Shown one piece after another: positions 52,271 to 62,252 of a stretch of DNA of 64,000 nucleotides. The notes under the pieces are model-generated. The model worked only from the letters and a program-made list of their open reading frames with translations, was not told the DNA's origin and made no database searches. Position numbers and translations under genes: made by a program. The number at the start of each line of letters is the position of its first letter. The first letter of the stretch is position 1. Origin of the DNA: Bacteroidota bacterium (GTDB lineage: Bacteria; Bacteroidota; Bacteroidia; Cytophagales; Cyclobacteriaceae); the NCBI GenBank assembly GCA_018266435.1, contig JAFEAL010000005.1, positions 124,001 through 188,000 of the forward strand, written 5' to 3'.

Positions 52271-53698
52271 CTACTTCACCACATTCACTTTGATCGTATT
52301 TGTTCTGCCGCGTTCTGAAATGGGCATGCTGGCCAGCACGATAAAAATATCGCCTGACTTAACATGTCCATCGCGCTTTAAAATCTCTTCCACATCAGCA
52401 ATGGTTTCATCGGTGCTGGCGGCTTTGTCGTAATGATAGGCGCGGGTGGCCCACACCAGGCTCATGGTATTAATGATTTCTTTTTTGCTGGTAAACGCAA
52501 AAATATTGGCATTAGGCCGGTGCGAAGAAGCTTTGTAAGCACTGTACCCTACGAGGGTCATGCCTACGATGGCCTTGGCTTTTACATCTTTGGCCAGCTT
52601 GCAAGCAGTTAGTATCAAACTATCGTTAAAGAAATTGACCGACTTGTGGTCAGGGTCATGGAAGTTGTAATAGATATTTCCTTGCTTCTCTACTGACCCA
52701 ATGGTGCGCACCATACTGCGAATTACCTCGATCGGATATTTTCCTGAAGCCGTTTCAGCCGAGAGCATCAGTGCATCGGCACCGTCCATTACGGCATTGG
52801 CTACGTCATTGGTTTCGGCACGTGTGGGGCGAGGACTTTCGATCATGCTCTCCATCATTTGCGTAGCCACGATTACGGGTTTAGCAGCTTGATTACATTT
52901 TTCCACCAGCATTTTTTGAATCATGGGTACTTCCTCCATCCAGCACTCTACACCCAAGTCGCCACGGGCTACCATCACCGCATCGGTAGTAGCTATAATC
53001 GCATCAATATTTTCCAGAGCTTCGGGTTTTTCTATTTTCGCGATGATGCGTGTATCGGCTTTATGCTGATTGATAATTTCGCGCAGTATTTCGAGGTCTT
53101 TGGCTTTTCGTACAAATGAAAGAGCTACCCAATTCACTTTATGCTTTAATCCAAACTCCAGGTCTTCTTTGTCTTTTTCAGTAAGAGAGGGGGCAGAAAC
53201 TTTAGAAAAAGGCAGGTTGATTCCTTTGCGGGGTTTCAGCGGACCGCCATACACCACCGAGCACACCACATCGATATCCCGTACTTCTTTTACTTTCAAT
53301 TCAATCTTGCCATCATCAATCAAAATCATGTCGCCATTTTTTACATCCCGGGGCAAGCCCTCATAAGATGTGCTCACAATTTCGTTGTTGCCGGTCAGTT
53401 GACGGGTAGTGATGATTAATTCTTGGCCGGGAATTAATTCCACCCCCGGCTGCACATCATTCACCCGTATTTTTGGGCCTTGCAGATCTTGCAACAATGC
53501 CACGCTGGTGCCCATTTCTTTATTTAACTCATTGACGAAGCCGATTACTTTGAGATGGTCATCGTGTGTGCCGTGCGAAAAATTCAATCGGAAAACATCT
53601 ACGCCTTCTTTAATCAGGGCGCGCAACATTTCTTTGTTATTAGAAGCCGGGCCCACGGTGGCTACAATTTTTGTTTTGTTATAAGAGATACGTTCCAT
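52271..53698 (-). CDS. pyk: Pyruvate kinase
   Basis: Last step of glycolysis, PEP to pyruvate with ATP. The 475-residue protein has TKIVATVGPASN, LDIVFRLNFSHG-type motif FRLNFSHGTHDDH, catalytic region IARGDLGVE-like VMVARGDLGVECWMEEV, KIEKPEALENIDAII and a C-terminal regulatory-type domain. Alone on the minus strand; the start is followed by the IPExxxVDY gene. Confidence 0.96.
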   Translation of the reverse strand: MERISYNKTKIVATVGPASNNKEMLRALIKEGVDVFRLNFSHGTHDDHLKVIGFVNELNKEMGTSVALLQDLQGPKIRVNDVQPGVELIPGQELIITTRQLTGNNEIVSTSYEGLPRDVKNGDMILIDDGKIELKVKEVRDIDVVCSVVYGGPLKPRKGINLPFSKVSAPSLTEKDKEDLEFGLKHKVNWVALSFVRKAKDLEILREIINQHKADTRIIAKIEKPEALENIDAIIATTDAVMVARGDLGVECWMEEVPMIQKMLVEKCNQAAKPVIVATQMMESMIESPRPTRAETNDVANAVMDGADALMLSAETASGKYPIEVIRSMVRTIGSVEKQGNIYYNFHDPDHKSVNFFNDSLILTACKLAKDVKAKAIVGMTLVGYSAYKASSHRPNANIFAFTSKKEIINTMSLVWATRAYHYDKAASTDETIADVEEILKRDGHVKSGDIFIVLASMPISERGRTNTIKVNVVK

Positions 53699-53717
53699 CC
53701 GATGGTTTGAGTTGGGG

Positions 53718-54143
53718 TTAAAAAATAAAATGTTCTTTTGATTTTAAAGCCGCCAAAGGTATGAAAGCCACCAATTCAACGGAAGGAATATTGCGCAAGA
53801 GTTGCTGCAAACGATTGCTGTCTTCGTATGCGTCTCCCTGGGTGTACAAGATAAAATCAAAGTGAGCATGTTCGGGCACAAGCAACTCGCGCGATTCACT
53901 CTCTTCGTTGGGTTTATTTTTAAAAAGCCTCAGGCTGTTCACCTCATTGCTAACAGCATAGTACAGGTGATGGCCTGTTATGTTTTTTTTATTGGTAATT
54001 TCAAAATCGGGCATTTTGGCCAAATTTTTAGCTGTTATGCGGTTGATTTCCCAGGCCAGCTTGTACGCTTTTAGCGATGAGATGATCCCGTAAAGCCCGA
54101 AGTTGAACGTATAGTCAATATCAAGTCGTTTTTTTTTCGGCAT
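53718..54143 (-). CDS. IPExxxVDY family protein
   Basis: A 141-residue protein starting [20 protein letters not shown]. The family is named for a conserved motif; here the segment around [18 protein letters not shown] is the equivalent. It is Bacteroidota-specific and usually next to pyk, as here. ATG 54143 is preferred to 54242 because homology begins there and it leaves room for a promoter of the divergent acpP. Function unknown. Confidence 0.82.
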   Translation of the reverse strand: MPKKKRLDIDYTFNFGLYGIISSLKAYKLAWEINRITAKNLAKMPDFEITNKKNITGHHLYYAVSNEVNSLRLFKNKPNEESESRELLVPEHAHFDFILYTQGDAYEDSNRLQQLLRNIPSVELVAFIPLAALKSKEHFIF

Positions 54144-54224
54144 TTTTATGGCATAATAAAGTGAGGAATTTTTATGGGTATATTTTCTCCAATTTTCACA
54201 TTTGTCAATGTAAAAGCAATAAGT

Positions 54225-54255
54225 TTGACATTCTCCCCGCAAAACGCTTTATTTG
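54225..54255 (+). promoter_or_regulatory. Probable promoter of acpP-fabF-rnc
   Basis: TTG at 54225-54227 is followed after 22 bases by TATTTG (54250-54255), a near match to the Bacteroidota -33/-7 elements. The acpP ATG is 35 bases downstream. Confidence 0.5.
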
Positions 54256-54289
54256 CATCGTTTTTTTTGAATCTCTAAACCTTACTATC

Positions 54290-54529
54290 ATGTCTGAAAT
54301 TGCACAAAAAGTAAAGCAAATCATCATCGACAAACTGGGCGTTGAAGAATCGGAAGTAACCCCTGAGGCAAGCTTCACCAACGATTTAGGTGCCGACAGC
54401 CTGGACACTGTTGAACTCATTATGGAATTTGAAAAGGAATTCAATATTTCCATTCCTGACGATCAGGCCGAAAACATCGCTACCGTAGGTCAGGCGATTT
54501 CGTATTTGGAAGAAAACGTAAAGAAATAA
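54290..54529 (+). CDS. acpP: Acyl carrier protein
   Basis: A 79-residue acidic four-helix carrier with phosphopantetheine Ser37 in [13 protein letters not shown]. Carries growing acyl chains in type II fatty acid synthesis. ATG 54290 fits [10 protein letters not shown] homology; the frame is open upstream to 54161 but has no support. fabF and rnc follow on the same strand, the classic acpP-fabF-rnc order. The PPTase at 28199 is a likely modifying enzyme. Confidence 0.97.
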   Translation: MSEIAQKVKQIIIDKLGVEESEVTPEASFTNDLGADSLDTVELIMEFEKEFNISIPDDQAENIATVGQAISYLEENVKK

Positions 54530-54550
54530 GTTGAACCGCAACGGCACCAC

Positions 54551-55801
54551 ATGGCTTTCAAACGGGTAGTAATTACTGGCGCAGGCGCACTCACTGCTAT
54601 TGGCAACACACTCCACGAATACTGGGATGGATTGAAAAGCGGAAAGAGTGGGGCTGCTCCAATTACGAAGTTTGATACCACCAAGTTCAAGACCAAGTTT
54701 GCCTGTGAAGTAAAGGGTTTTAACCCAGAAAATTTCATCGACCGCAAAGAAGCGCGAAAGATGGATCCCTTCACGCAGTATGCCATGGTTGTGGTTGACG
54801 AAGCGATAAAAAATGCCAACCTTCCGCTGGCCGAGATAAATCCTGATCGCGTTGGAGTGATTTGGGGTTCGGGCATCGGAGGGTTGCTCACTTTTCAGGA
54901 AGAAGTGAGGGCTTTTGCAGCGGGCGATGGAACACCCCGCTTCAATCCTTTCTTTATACCCAAAATGATCCCTGATTTAAGTGCAGGGCATATTTCTATT
55001 AAATACGGTTTCCGCGGGCCAAACTATGTTACCGTTTCGGCTTGCGCATCATCTACCAATGCTATTTATGATGCCTACACCTACCTGAAGTTAGGCAAGG
55101 CAGACATTATTGTTTCCGGAGGCTCAGAAGCAGCCGTTTGTATTGCCGGTGTGGGTGGATTTAATGCATTAAAGGCACTCTCTGAACGGAACGATTCTCC
55201 CGAAACAGCCTCCCGGCCTTATGACAAAGACCGTGATGGTTTTGTATTGGGCGAAGGGGCCGGGGCATTGATTTTGGAAGAGTATGAACATGCCAAAAAA
55301 AGAGGCGCAAAAATATTAGGCGAAATCATTGGCGGAGGTATGACGGCCGATGCTTACCACATTACGGCTCCACATCCCGAAGGTCATGGCATTATTAAAG
55401 TGATGGAACTGGCACTTGAAGAGGCGGGTATTAAACCCGAACAAGTGGATTATGTCAATACCCATGGTACCTCTACTCCGCTGGGTGATATAGGCGAGAT
55501 CAAAGCCATTCAAAAAGTATTTGGCGAGCATGCTTATAAACTCAACATTTCATCTACCAAAAGTATGACGGGGCATTTGTTGGGCGCAGCCGGTGCAATA
55601 GAATCAATCGCTTGCCTGTTGGCAATCAATGAAGGAATTGTTCCTCCAACCATCAACCACTTTACAGACGATCCTGATCTGGATCCTAAACTCAACCTCA
55701 CGTTTAACAAAGCTCAGCAGCGCAAAGTAAACATAGTGCTGAGCAATACCTTTGGCTTTGGCGGCCACAACTTTTCGATTATCATCAAAAAAGCCGAATA
55801 G
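54551..55801 (+). CDS. fabF: Beta-ketoacyl-ACP synthase II
   Basis: Elongating ketosynthase. Catalytic triad Cys165 (VSACASSTNA), His305 (NTHGTSTPLGD) and His342 (MTGHLLGAAGA). N-terminal RVVITGAGALTAIGN and C-terminal SNTFGFGGHN are conserved. 416 residues. 22 bases after acpP; its 3' end is followed directly by rnc. Confidence 0.97.
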   Translation: MAFKRVVITGAGALTAIGNTLHEYWDGLKSGKSGAAPITKFDTTKFKTKFACEVKGFNPENFIDRKEARKMDPFTQYAMVVVDEAIKNANLPLAEINPDRVGVIWGSGIGGLLTFQEEVRAFAAGDGTPRFNPFFIPKMIPDLSAGHISIKYGFRGPNYVTVSACASSTNAIYDAYTYLKLGKADIIVSGGSEAAVCIAGVGGFNALKALSERNDSPETASRPYDKDRDGFVLGEGAGALILEEYEHAKKRGAKILGEIIGGGMTADAYHITAPHPEGHGIIKVMELALEEAGIKPEQVDYVNTHGTSTPLGDIGEIKAIQKVFGEHAYKLNISSTKSMTGHLLGAAGAIESIACLLAINEGIVPPTINHFTDDPDLDPKLNLTFNKAQQRKVNIVLSNTFGFGGHNFSIIIKKAE

Positions 55802-55805
55802 GTTT

Positions 55806-56525
55806 GTGTGGAAGTTACTAAACCTGCCGAACACATTTACTGCTAAAGAAGATAAAAAACTAATTACGGCCATCAAAACTATTGCGGGTTTTGCGCCATC
55901 CAATATTTCCATTTACCGGTTAGCGACACTGCACAGCAGCAAATCAAGAGATGAAGACGGGTTTCGCGAATCAAATGAACGATTGGAATACTTAGGCGAT
56001 GCCATTTTAGGCGCAGCCGTGGCTGATTATCTTTTTAAAAAATACCCGTTTCAGGATGAGGGGTTCCTTACCGAAATACGCGCGCGTATTGTTAACCGCG
56101 AATCGATGAATCACGTGGCCAGAAAAATCGGGATCGCTTCAATTGTTCAGTATGACCAACGGAACACGCACCTTCAAAAAGTAATTTTGGGCAATACTCT
56201 CGAGGCACTGGTGGGCGCTGTCTATCTCGATAAAGGCTACCCCACATGCAAAAAATTTGTGATCAACAAACTGATCCAGCCTCATTTTGATTTGGAAGAA
56301 GTGGTGAATTCAGATACCAACCATAAAAGCAAACTGCTTGAGTGGGCCCAACGCAACACCAAAGAAATTAAATTTGAAATTGCTGAAAATAAAAAAGATC
56401 GTGGGCGCGAGTTTTCTGCCCAGGTAATCTTGTCAGGCGAGCCGTATGCTACCGGCTACGGGCTAACCAAAAAGAAAGCTGAACAAAATGCCGCTGAGAA
56501 GACGTGCGCAATGCTGAATATTTAG
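55806..56525 (+). CDS. rnc: Ribonuclease III
   Basis: Double-strand-specific endonuclease that matures rRNA and cleaves structured mRNAs. GTG 55806 gives 239 residues; the frame is open into fabF but homology starts here. Catalytic signature NERLEYLGDAILGAAVADYLF and the C-terminal dsRBD (HKSKLLEWAQRNTKEIKFEI, GYGLTKKKAEQNAAEKTCAML) are clear. Last gene of acpP-fabF-rnc. Confidence 0.95.
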   Translation: MWKLLNLPNTFTAKEDKKLITAIKTIAGFAPSNISIYRLATLHSSKSRDEDGFRESNERLEYLGDAILGAAVADYLFKKYPFQDEGFLTEIRARIVNRESMNHVARKIGIASIVQYDQRNTHLQKVILGNTLEALVGAVYLDKGYPTCKKFVINKLIQPHFDLEEVVNSDTNHKSKLLEWAQRNTKEIKFEIAENKKDRGREFSAQVILSGEPYATGYGLTKKKAEQNAAEKTCAMLNI

Positions 56526-56976
56526 TTCTTCAGTTGATAACAAGAATGAACGCAATTGAGCACCGGTGGTCTTGAGAGTAGTTTTCAGATTACCGCCATG
56601 ACCATTTTCTCCAAAGAAGATGAAGCCAAAAGGGGGTAAAACCCGATCTCATTTTTCGTTTTTTAGTGGCTGAATACCCTGGCATAAACCGCGGGTCAGT
56701 TAGTCCATTCATGGTAAACAAAGATGTTTGCCGTAAAATATCGTTATGGGTAGTCATGTCAATTTCTTTAGTCAATTTAAAAACTCAATTACCAACAATC
56801 AATAACACAAAGTTGCCAGTAAAGTTTTTGAAATAGACAGTTGAAGTAAGAAATTGTGAAGGTATTGCTCGTGCAATCGATTGTCTGAAAAAATATTTTT
56901 CAGCTTTTCAATAAGTCGGTCCAGATAAGTCCAACCCTTGCCATAAGAATTTCTATGGCATGAGTTGATAAGAATG
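56526..56976. other. 451-base gap with unrecognised coding debris
   Basis: No convincing gene. On the minus strand two short frames (56590-56775 and 56799-56987) look like fragments, possibly of a decayed mobile or accessory gene, but I recognise no family. A perfect 8-bp inverted repeat with 3-base loop (56885-56903) and another 5-bp hairpin (56863-56876) are present. Confidence 0.4.
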
Positions 56977-57750
56977 CTAACGGCCAATATCTATTTTTAA
57001 TCCAACCGGGCAATGATCTGAGCCGTGGTACTCGTTGTAGATCAGCGCTTCATTAACGTGGGGCAAAAGTTTTTGACTGATCAAAAAATGATCAATGCGC
57101 CAACCGATATTTTTTTCGCGGCCGTTAAAAATAAAATTCCAGTATGTGTATTTTATTTCATCCGGATGAAAGTGGCGAAAGGTGTCAACAAATCCGGAGT
57201 TCAACAAATTTCCAAAACCATCGATTTCTTGTTGTGTGTAGCCCGCACTCTTGTTGTAGTTTTCTTTGGGTCGAGCCAGGTCAATGGGCTGATAGGCAAC
57301 ATTAAAATCGCCACAGGCAATGACAGGCTTTCTGCGCTGCAGCCAAACTAAGTATTCGCGGTAGGCAACATCCCATGTTTGGCGGTAGTTCAGTCGTTTT
57401 AGTTCTTCACCGGCATTGGGTGTGTAAGAAGTAACCAAAAAAAACTGAGGGTATTCGGCAGCGACCACCCGCCCTTCTTGGTCATGTTCGTCTAGGCCCA
57501 GGTCATATGATACATTGAGAGGTTCTTCTTTTGAGAAAATAGCCGTACCACTGTATCCTTTTCTCGCCTTGGAAGAATTGGCAAATACCTTGTATTCAGG
57601 AAATAATTTAGCGGCTTCAAACACATCTTCAACAGAGGCTTTGGTTTCCTGCAGGCAAAAAACATCGGGCTTCATGGCGCGAATGTTTTCTTCAAATCCT
57701 TTTTTTACAATGGCACGAATGCCGTTTACGTTCCAGGAGACGAGGTGCAT
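56977..57750 (-). CDS. Exodeoxyribonuclease III / AP endonuclease
   Basis: A 257-residue EEP-fold nuclease for abasic sites and 3' ends. Motifs: SWNVNGIRAIVKKGFEENI, DVFCLQETKAS, YSGTAIFSKE, ACGDFNVAYQPIDLARP, WRIDHFLISQKL and GSDHCPVGLKI. All catalytic Asp/Asn/His positions appear intact. Upstream on the plus strand lies the GSCFA gene, divergent. Confidence 0.95.
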   Translation of the reverse strand: MHLVSWNVNGIRAIVKKGFEENIRAMKPDVFCLQETKASVEDVFEAAKLFPEYKVFANSSKARKGYSGTAIFSKEEPLNVSYDLGLDEHDQEGRVVAAEYPQFFLVTSYTPNAGEELKRLNYRQTWDVAYREYLVWLQRRKPVIACGDFNVAYQPIDLARPKENYNKSAGYTQQEIDGFGNLLNSGFVDTFRHFHPDEIKYTYWNFIFNGREKNIGWRIDHFLISQKLLPHVNEALIYNEYHGSDHCPVGLKIDIGR

Positions 57751-57782
57751 GGTTCAATTGTTTCAAGTGGTAAATTATCAAA

Positions 57783-57817
57783 AGAATGCAGAATATAGAA
57801 TTTAGAATGTAGAATTT
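57783..57817 (+). repeat. Five 7-bp phased repeats upstream of the GSCFA gene
   Basis: AGAATGC, AGAATAT, AGAATTT, AGAATGT and AGAATTT run in exact 7-base register, the longest heptad tract seen in the window. It ends 20 bases before the ATG at 57838. Confidence 0.7.
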
Positions 57818-57837
57818 GAACCACTACTTTTACACGT

Positions 57838-58821
57838 ATGGATTTTAGGACAGAATTACACACAAGGCCGTCTGAAAACAAATTATTGATGTCTGACAAA
57901 GTTTTGACGATTGGTTCTTGTTTTGCTGATGAAATGGCCTTTCGGCTGGCTGAAAATAAAATACAAATTGGGAATTATTTTGGTACGGTCTTTAACCCGG
58001 TCTCCATTCACCGGCTTTTGATGTTCGGATTAAAAAAGGAAACTCCCTCCGCTAAAACTTATTCTGTGCATGATGGGGTTCATTTCAATTTTTATTTTCA
58101 TTCGTCTTTTTCGTCAACAGATAAAAATGAACTTGCGAATAGAATTCAAAACACAATTGCTAAAGCAAATTCTTTTTTGAGAACCGCAAGCCGAATCATC
58201 ATCACCTACGGAACTTCGTTTGTTTATAAACTAACAGACACGGGCGAGGCAGTGGCCAACTGCCATAAAATGCCATCAACCGACTTTAACAAATACCTGC
58301 TTACACAACCCGAAATTATCGAATCGTTTGAAGGTTTTTACGGCACGCTAAAATCAATCAACCCCGCCTGCAAAATTATTCTCACGGTAAGCCCTGTAAG
58401 GCATTTGAAAGATACGATTGAGTTGAATGCCGTGAGCAAATCTATTTTGAGAATAGCGTGTCATTCTATTTCAAATCAATTTTCAGATGTAGAATATTTT
58501 CCGGCTTACGAAATTTTGCTTGACGACCTGCGCGATTATCGTTTTTATAAAAAAGACTTAATTCACCCCACGGAAGAGGCGATAGATTACATCTGCGAAA
58601 AATTTATTGATTCTTATTTTGATAAATCCGCTAAAATATTTTTTACAGAATGGAGCCAGATAAAAAAAGACCTGAATCACAAACCGTTCAACATAAAATC
58701 TGAAAGTCATCAAAAGTTTTTACAATCGCTTTTATTGAAATTAGAAAAGCTTCAATCACAAGTTGATGTTTCAAAAGAAATTGAAAACTTAAAATCATCA
58801 GTTGTTATTCACCAATTGTAA
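57838..58821 (+). CDS. GSCFA-domain protein
   Basis: A 327-residue protein of the GSCFA family, named for the N-terminal motif, here GSCFADEMAFRLAENK near residues 29-44. Further conserved parts: YFGTVFNPVSIHRLL, ITYGTSFVY, NCHKMPSTDFNKYLL, SPVRHLKD, DYRFYKKDLIHPTEEAIDYI. The fold resembles SGNH hydrolases, so an esterase activity on a glycan is possible but unproven. First of a close run of plus-strand genes reaching the window end. Confidence 0.88.
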   Translation: MDFRTELHTRPSENKLLMSDKVLTIGSCFADEMAFRLAENKIQIGNYFGTVFNPVSIHRLLMFGLKKETPSAKTYSVHDGVHFNFYFHSSFSSTDKNELANRIQNTIAKANSFLRTASRIIITYGTSFVYKLTDTGEAVANCHKMPSTDFNKYLLTQPEIIESFEGFYGTLKSINPACKIILTVSPVRHLKDTIELNAVSKSILRIACHSISNQFSDVEYFPAYEILLDDLRDYRFYKKDLIHPTEEAIDYICEKFIDSYFDKSAKIFFTEWSQIKKDLNHKPFNIKSESHQKFLQSLLLKLEKLQSQVDVSKEIENLKSSVVIHQL

Positions 58822-58827
58822 TTTGCA

Positions 58828-60810
58828 ATGCCCAACCAACTCATTCATTCTACCTCGCCTTACCTACTGCAACATGCGCACAACCCGGTAGAGTGGCAAG
58901 AGTGGGGAGAGCCGGCCTTGCAGGAAGCAAAAAAATCTGATAAACCGATTTTAGTGAGCATCGGCTACTCGGCCTGCCATTGGTGCCATGTGATGGAAAA
59001 ACAATCTTTTGAGGATAAAGACATTGCGGCTATCATGAACGAAAATTTTGTGTGTATTAAAGTTGACCGAGAAGAGCGCCCCGATATTGATCAGGTCTAT
59101 ATGGAGTCTGTACAAGCGATGGGCGCGCACGGAGGTTGGCCGCTCAATGTTTTCCTCACGCCCGATCAAAAACCATTTTACGGAGGCACGTATTTTCCGC
59201 CACAGCAGTGGTCGAGGTTGTTGTTGCAAGTGGCACAAACTTTTAAAATCAAGCGCGCTGAAATAAATCAGTCGGCCGATGAACTGGCCGAACATTTGCA
59301 GAAAAGCGATTTGCAGCGTTTTGCAAAAGAAGATGAAAGCAATGTGTTCACAAGAGGAAACCTGGACAGCATGTTTTCAATTTTGCAAAATAAATTTGAT
59401 ACGAAGTGGGGAGGAATAGAAAAAGCCCCCAAGTTTGTGATGCCTGCGGTATGGCAGTGGTTATTGCGCTATTATTTTGTCTCCCAAAATAAAGAGGCGC
59501 TCGGCATGGTGCTGCTTACGCTCAAGCAAATGACCCGTGCCGGCTTGTACGATCAATTGGGCGGTGGGTTTGCACGCTACTCGGTAGATAGCGAATGGTT
59601 CGCCCCGCATTTTGAAAAAATGTTGTACGACAATGCCCAGTTGCTGAGCTTATATGCCGAAGTATATGCGGTTACAAAAGATGAGTTTTATAAAACAATT
59701 GTTTATGAAACTACGACATGGATTCAGCGTGAGATGATGAGCGCTGAAGGCGGATTTTATTCGGCCCTCGATGCCGACAGTGAAGGGGTGGAGGGAAAAT
59801 TTTATACCTGGACGTGGAAAGAATTAAAAGACGCGCTGGGCAATGACCTGACCCGGGCTGCTGACCATTTTCACTGCACACCGGAAGGAAACTGGGAACA
59901 CGGACAGAATATTTTGACACAGGAATCAGATCAAACCGAAATGGTGTCAATCAGACAAGCAAAACAAAAAATGTTTGCTTTTCGTGAAAAAAAGATAAAA
60001 CCATCACTGGATGATAAAGTACTAACCGGCTGGAATGCCCTGGTCATTCAAGGATTGATTGATTGCTATAAATCATTGGGTGACGAATTGTTTCTAAGCC
60101 TGGCAATGAAAAACATCTCATTCATAGAGAAGAATTTAATTGATGAGGGAAGAGTTTTTCGTACGTTTAAAAACAAACGGTCAACAACAGAAGGTTTTCT
60201 TGAAGACTATGCATTTTTGATTCGAGGTTATGTTTCGCTTTATCAAGTTACGTTTGATGAAAACTTTCTGCGTAAAGCAGAACACTGGACGAAGTCAGTC
60301 ATCCAAACCTTCTTCGATGAAAAAGAAAATTATTTTCATTTTTCATCTTCAGCTTCCGAGCGATTGATTGCGAGGAAGAAAGAAATATTTGATAACGTAA
60401 TTCCTGCATCCAACTCGGTGATGGCCAGAAACCTTTTTCTCTTAGGAACACTTCTCGATAAAAACGACTGGAAAGAAATGGCGATGAAGATGACCGCTCA
60501 ACTTTCTTCCATCATTACATCAGAGCCAGTGTACATGTGTCACTGGGGAATTTTATTTGCCGAAATCACAGAAGGAATGACTGAAGTTGTGATTTCGGGA
60601 AATGAATTGGAAAAAATCAGGGAAGAGATTCAATTCAATTACATTCCGTTTGTAGCTTATGTTGGCGCGAAATCAAAAAGCAATTTGGCTTTGATGGAAG
60701 GCCGAGAATCGGTTGACGGAAAAACAAAAATCTATGTCTGCCGGAATAAAGTTTGCAAGTTGCCGGTAGATAACGTCAATAGTGCGATCAATCAACTGAG
60801 ATTACAATGA
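58828..60810 (+). CDS. DUF255/thioredoxin-domain protein (YyaL/SPATA20-like)
   Basis: A 660-residue protein with an N-terminal thioredoxin fold (CxxC Cys50/Cys53 in [28 protein letters not shown]), then a six-hairpin glycosidase-like domain ([50 protein letters not shown]). No signal peptide. The activity is not established. Six bases after the GSCFA gene and overlapping the GH29 gene. Confidence 0.92.
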   Translation: MPNQLIHSTSPYLLQHAHNPVEWQEWGEPALQEAKKSDKPILVSIGYSACHWCHVMEKQSFEDKDIAAIMNENFVCIKVDREERPDIDQVYMESVQAMGAHGGWPLNVFLTPDQKPFYGGTYFPPQQWSRLLLQVAQTFKIKRAEINQSADELAEHLQKSDLQRFAKEDESNVFTRGNLDSMFSILQNKFDTKWGGIEKAPKFVMPAVWQWLLRYYFVSQNKEALGMVLLTLKQMTRAGLYDQLGGGFARYSVDSEWFAPHFEKMLYDNAQLLSLYAEVYAVTKDEFYKTIVYETTTWIQREMMSAEGGFYSALDADSEGVEGKFYTWTWKELKDALGNDLTRAADHFHCTPEGNWEHGQNILTQESDQTEMVSIRQAKQKMFAFREKKIKPSLDDKVLTGWNALVIQGLIDCYKSLGDELFLSLAMKNISFIEKNLIDEGRVFRTFKNKRSTTEGFLEDYAFLIRGYVSLYQVTFDENFLRKAEHWTKSVIQTFFDEKENYFHFSSSASERLIARKKEIFDNVIPASNSVMARNLFLLGTLLDKNDWKEMAMKMTAQLSSIITSEPVYMCHWGILFAEITEGMTEVVISGNELEKIREEIQFNYIPFVAYVGAKSKSNLALMEGRESVDGKTKIYVCRNKVCKLPVDNVNSAINQLRLQ

Positions 60811-62243
60811 AAAAAATATTTTTCGCAATCATTGTATTTTATTCGTGCACACAAAAAGAAACTCTTCCCCCTTCGCCTGTGCTTCCCGTTCCTGATAACG
60901 CCCAACTCGCGTGGCATAATATGGAGCTCAATGCATTCGTACATTTTACCATCAATACGTTTACTGACAAAGAGTGGGGTTATGGCGATGAAGGAGAAAA
61001 AATATTTAACCCAACCGAATGTAACCCCATACAGTGGGCTTCGGTTTTGAAAGAAGCCGGGTTCAAAGGCTTAATTCTTACCTGCAAACACCATGATGGG
61101 TTTTGTTTGTGGCCGAGCCAATTCACCGAACATTCAGTAAAGAACAGCCCGTGGAAAAATGGTCAAGGGGATTTAGTGAAAGAGGTTGCCGAGGCATGCA
61201 AGCAGGCAGGATTGAAATTTGGAATCTATCTTTCACCGTGGGACCGCAACCACAAAGATTATGGATCGCCTGCTTACATAAAATATTATCGCAATCAATT
61301 GAAAGAACTGTTTGAAAAATATCCCGATGTTTTTGAAATGTGGTTTGACGGAGCAAATGGTGGCGATGGGTTTTACGGAGGCAAACGTGAAACCAGAAAT
61401 ATTGACGGAAAAAATTACTACGATTGGCCGGCTACCTTAAGCATGGTTAAAAAAATAGATACGGGTGTGATTTTTTTCAGCGATGCCGGCCCAAGCGTGC
61501 GCTGGGCAGGTAACGAAAAAGGAATAGCCGGTGAAACCAATTGGAACACACTCACACCCGATACCCTTTATGCCGGCAAGCCCGGAATAGAAAAACTGCT
61601 GAATGAAGGAAATGAAAACGGCTCGCACTGGATTCCGCAAGAGTGCGATGTTTCGATCAGGCCGGGATGGTTTTATCACGCCAATGAAGATTCTCTGGTA
61701 AAAACACCTGAGCAACTTTTTGATATTTATTTGAAATCGGCAGGACGCGGATCGCTCATGCTGCTCAATATTCCGCCCGACAGGCGTGGATTGTTTCATG
61801 AGAATGATATTGAATCGCTGCGCGGATTTAGAAAACTACTTGACGAAAAATTTAAAACGGATCAGGCACTTCATGCTTCGGCAAGTGCAAAATATTACCG
61901 TGGAGGTAGTGAGCGATATTCTGCCAAAAATTTAGTCGATGGTAATGACGAAACCTATTGGGCTACCGATGACGACCAGCCCATCGGCTCTTTCGAGATT
62001 GATTTTAGAAAAAATGTAAACGTCAATTATGTGATATTGAAAGAATACATCAAACTTGGTCAACGCATAAAACATTTTTCGATTGATGTATGGAAAGAAG
62101 GACAATGGCAGAACACGGCAAACGGAACTACAATTGGGCACAAACGGATTTTAAAAATTGATCCGGTAACAACCAATAAAATCAAAATTGAAATTTTAGA
62201 TTCTAAAGCCTGTCCTGTAATTTCGGCCGTGGAAGTTTATTAA
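60807..62243 (+). CDS. GH29 alpha-L-fucosidase with C-terminal discoidin domain
   Basis: A 478-residue glycosidase with a lipoprotein-like signal (VFYSC, Cys about 14). The GH29 barrel (about 35-350) has [34 protein letters not shown] and nucleophile Asp in [10 protein letters not shown]. The C-terminus (about 360-478) is an F5/8C-type carbohydrate-binding module ([18 protein letters not shown]). It overlaps the DUF255 gene by four bases. Likely exported to the periplasm or cell surface, acting on fucosylated glycans; no transporter genes are adjacent. Confidence 0.9.
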   Translation: MKKIFFAIIVFYSCTQKETLPPSPVLPVPDNAQLAWHNMELNAFVHFTINTFTDKEWGYGDEGEKIFNPTECNPIQWASVLKEAGFKGLILTCKHHDGFCLWPSQFTEHSVKNSPWKNGQGDLVKEVAEACKQAGLKFGIYLSPWDRNHKDYGSPAYIKYYRNQLKELFEKYPDVFEMWFDGANGGDGFYGGKRETRNIDGKNYYDWPATLSMVKKIDTGVIFFSDAGPSVRWAGNEKGIAGETNWNTLTPDTLYAGKPGIEKLLNEGNENGSHWIPQECDVSIRPGWFYHANEDSLVKTPEQLFDIYLKSAGRGSLMLLNIPPDRRGLFHENDIESLRGFRKLLDEKFKTDQALHASASAKYYRGGSERYSAKNLVDGNDETYWATDDDQPIGSFEIDFRKNVNVNYVILKEYIKLGQRIKHFSIDVWKEGQWQNTANGTTIGHKRILKIDPVTTNKIKIEILDSKACPVISAVEVY

Positions 62244-62252
62244 GAGCAACAC

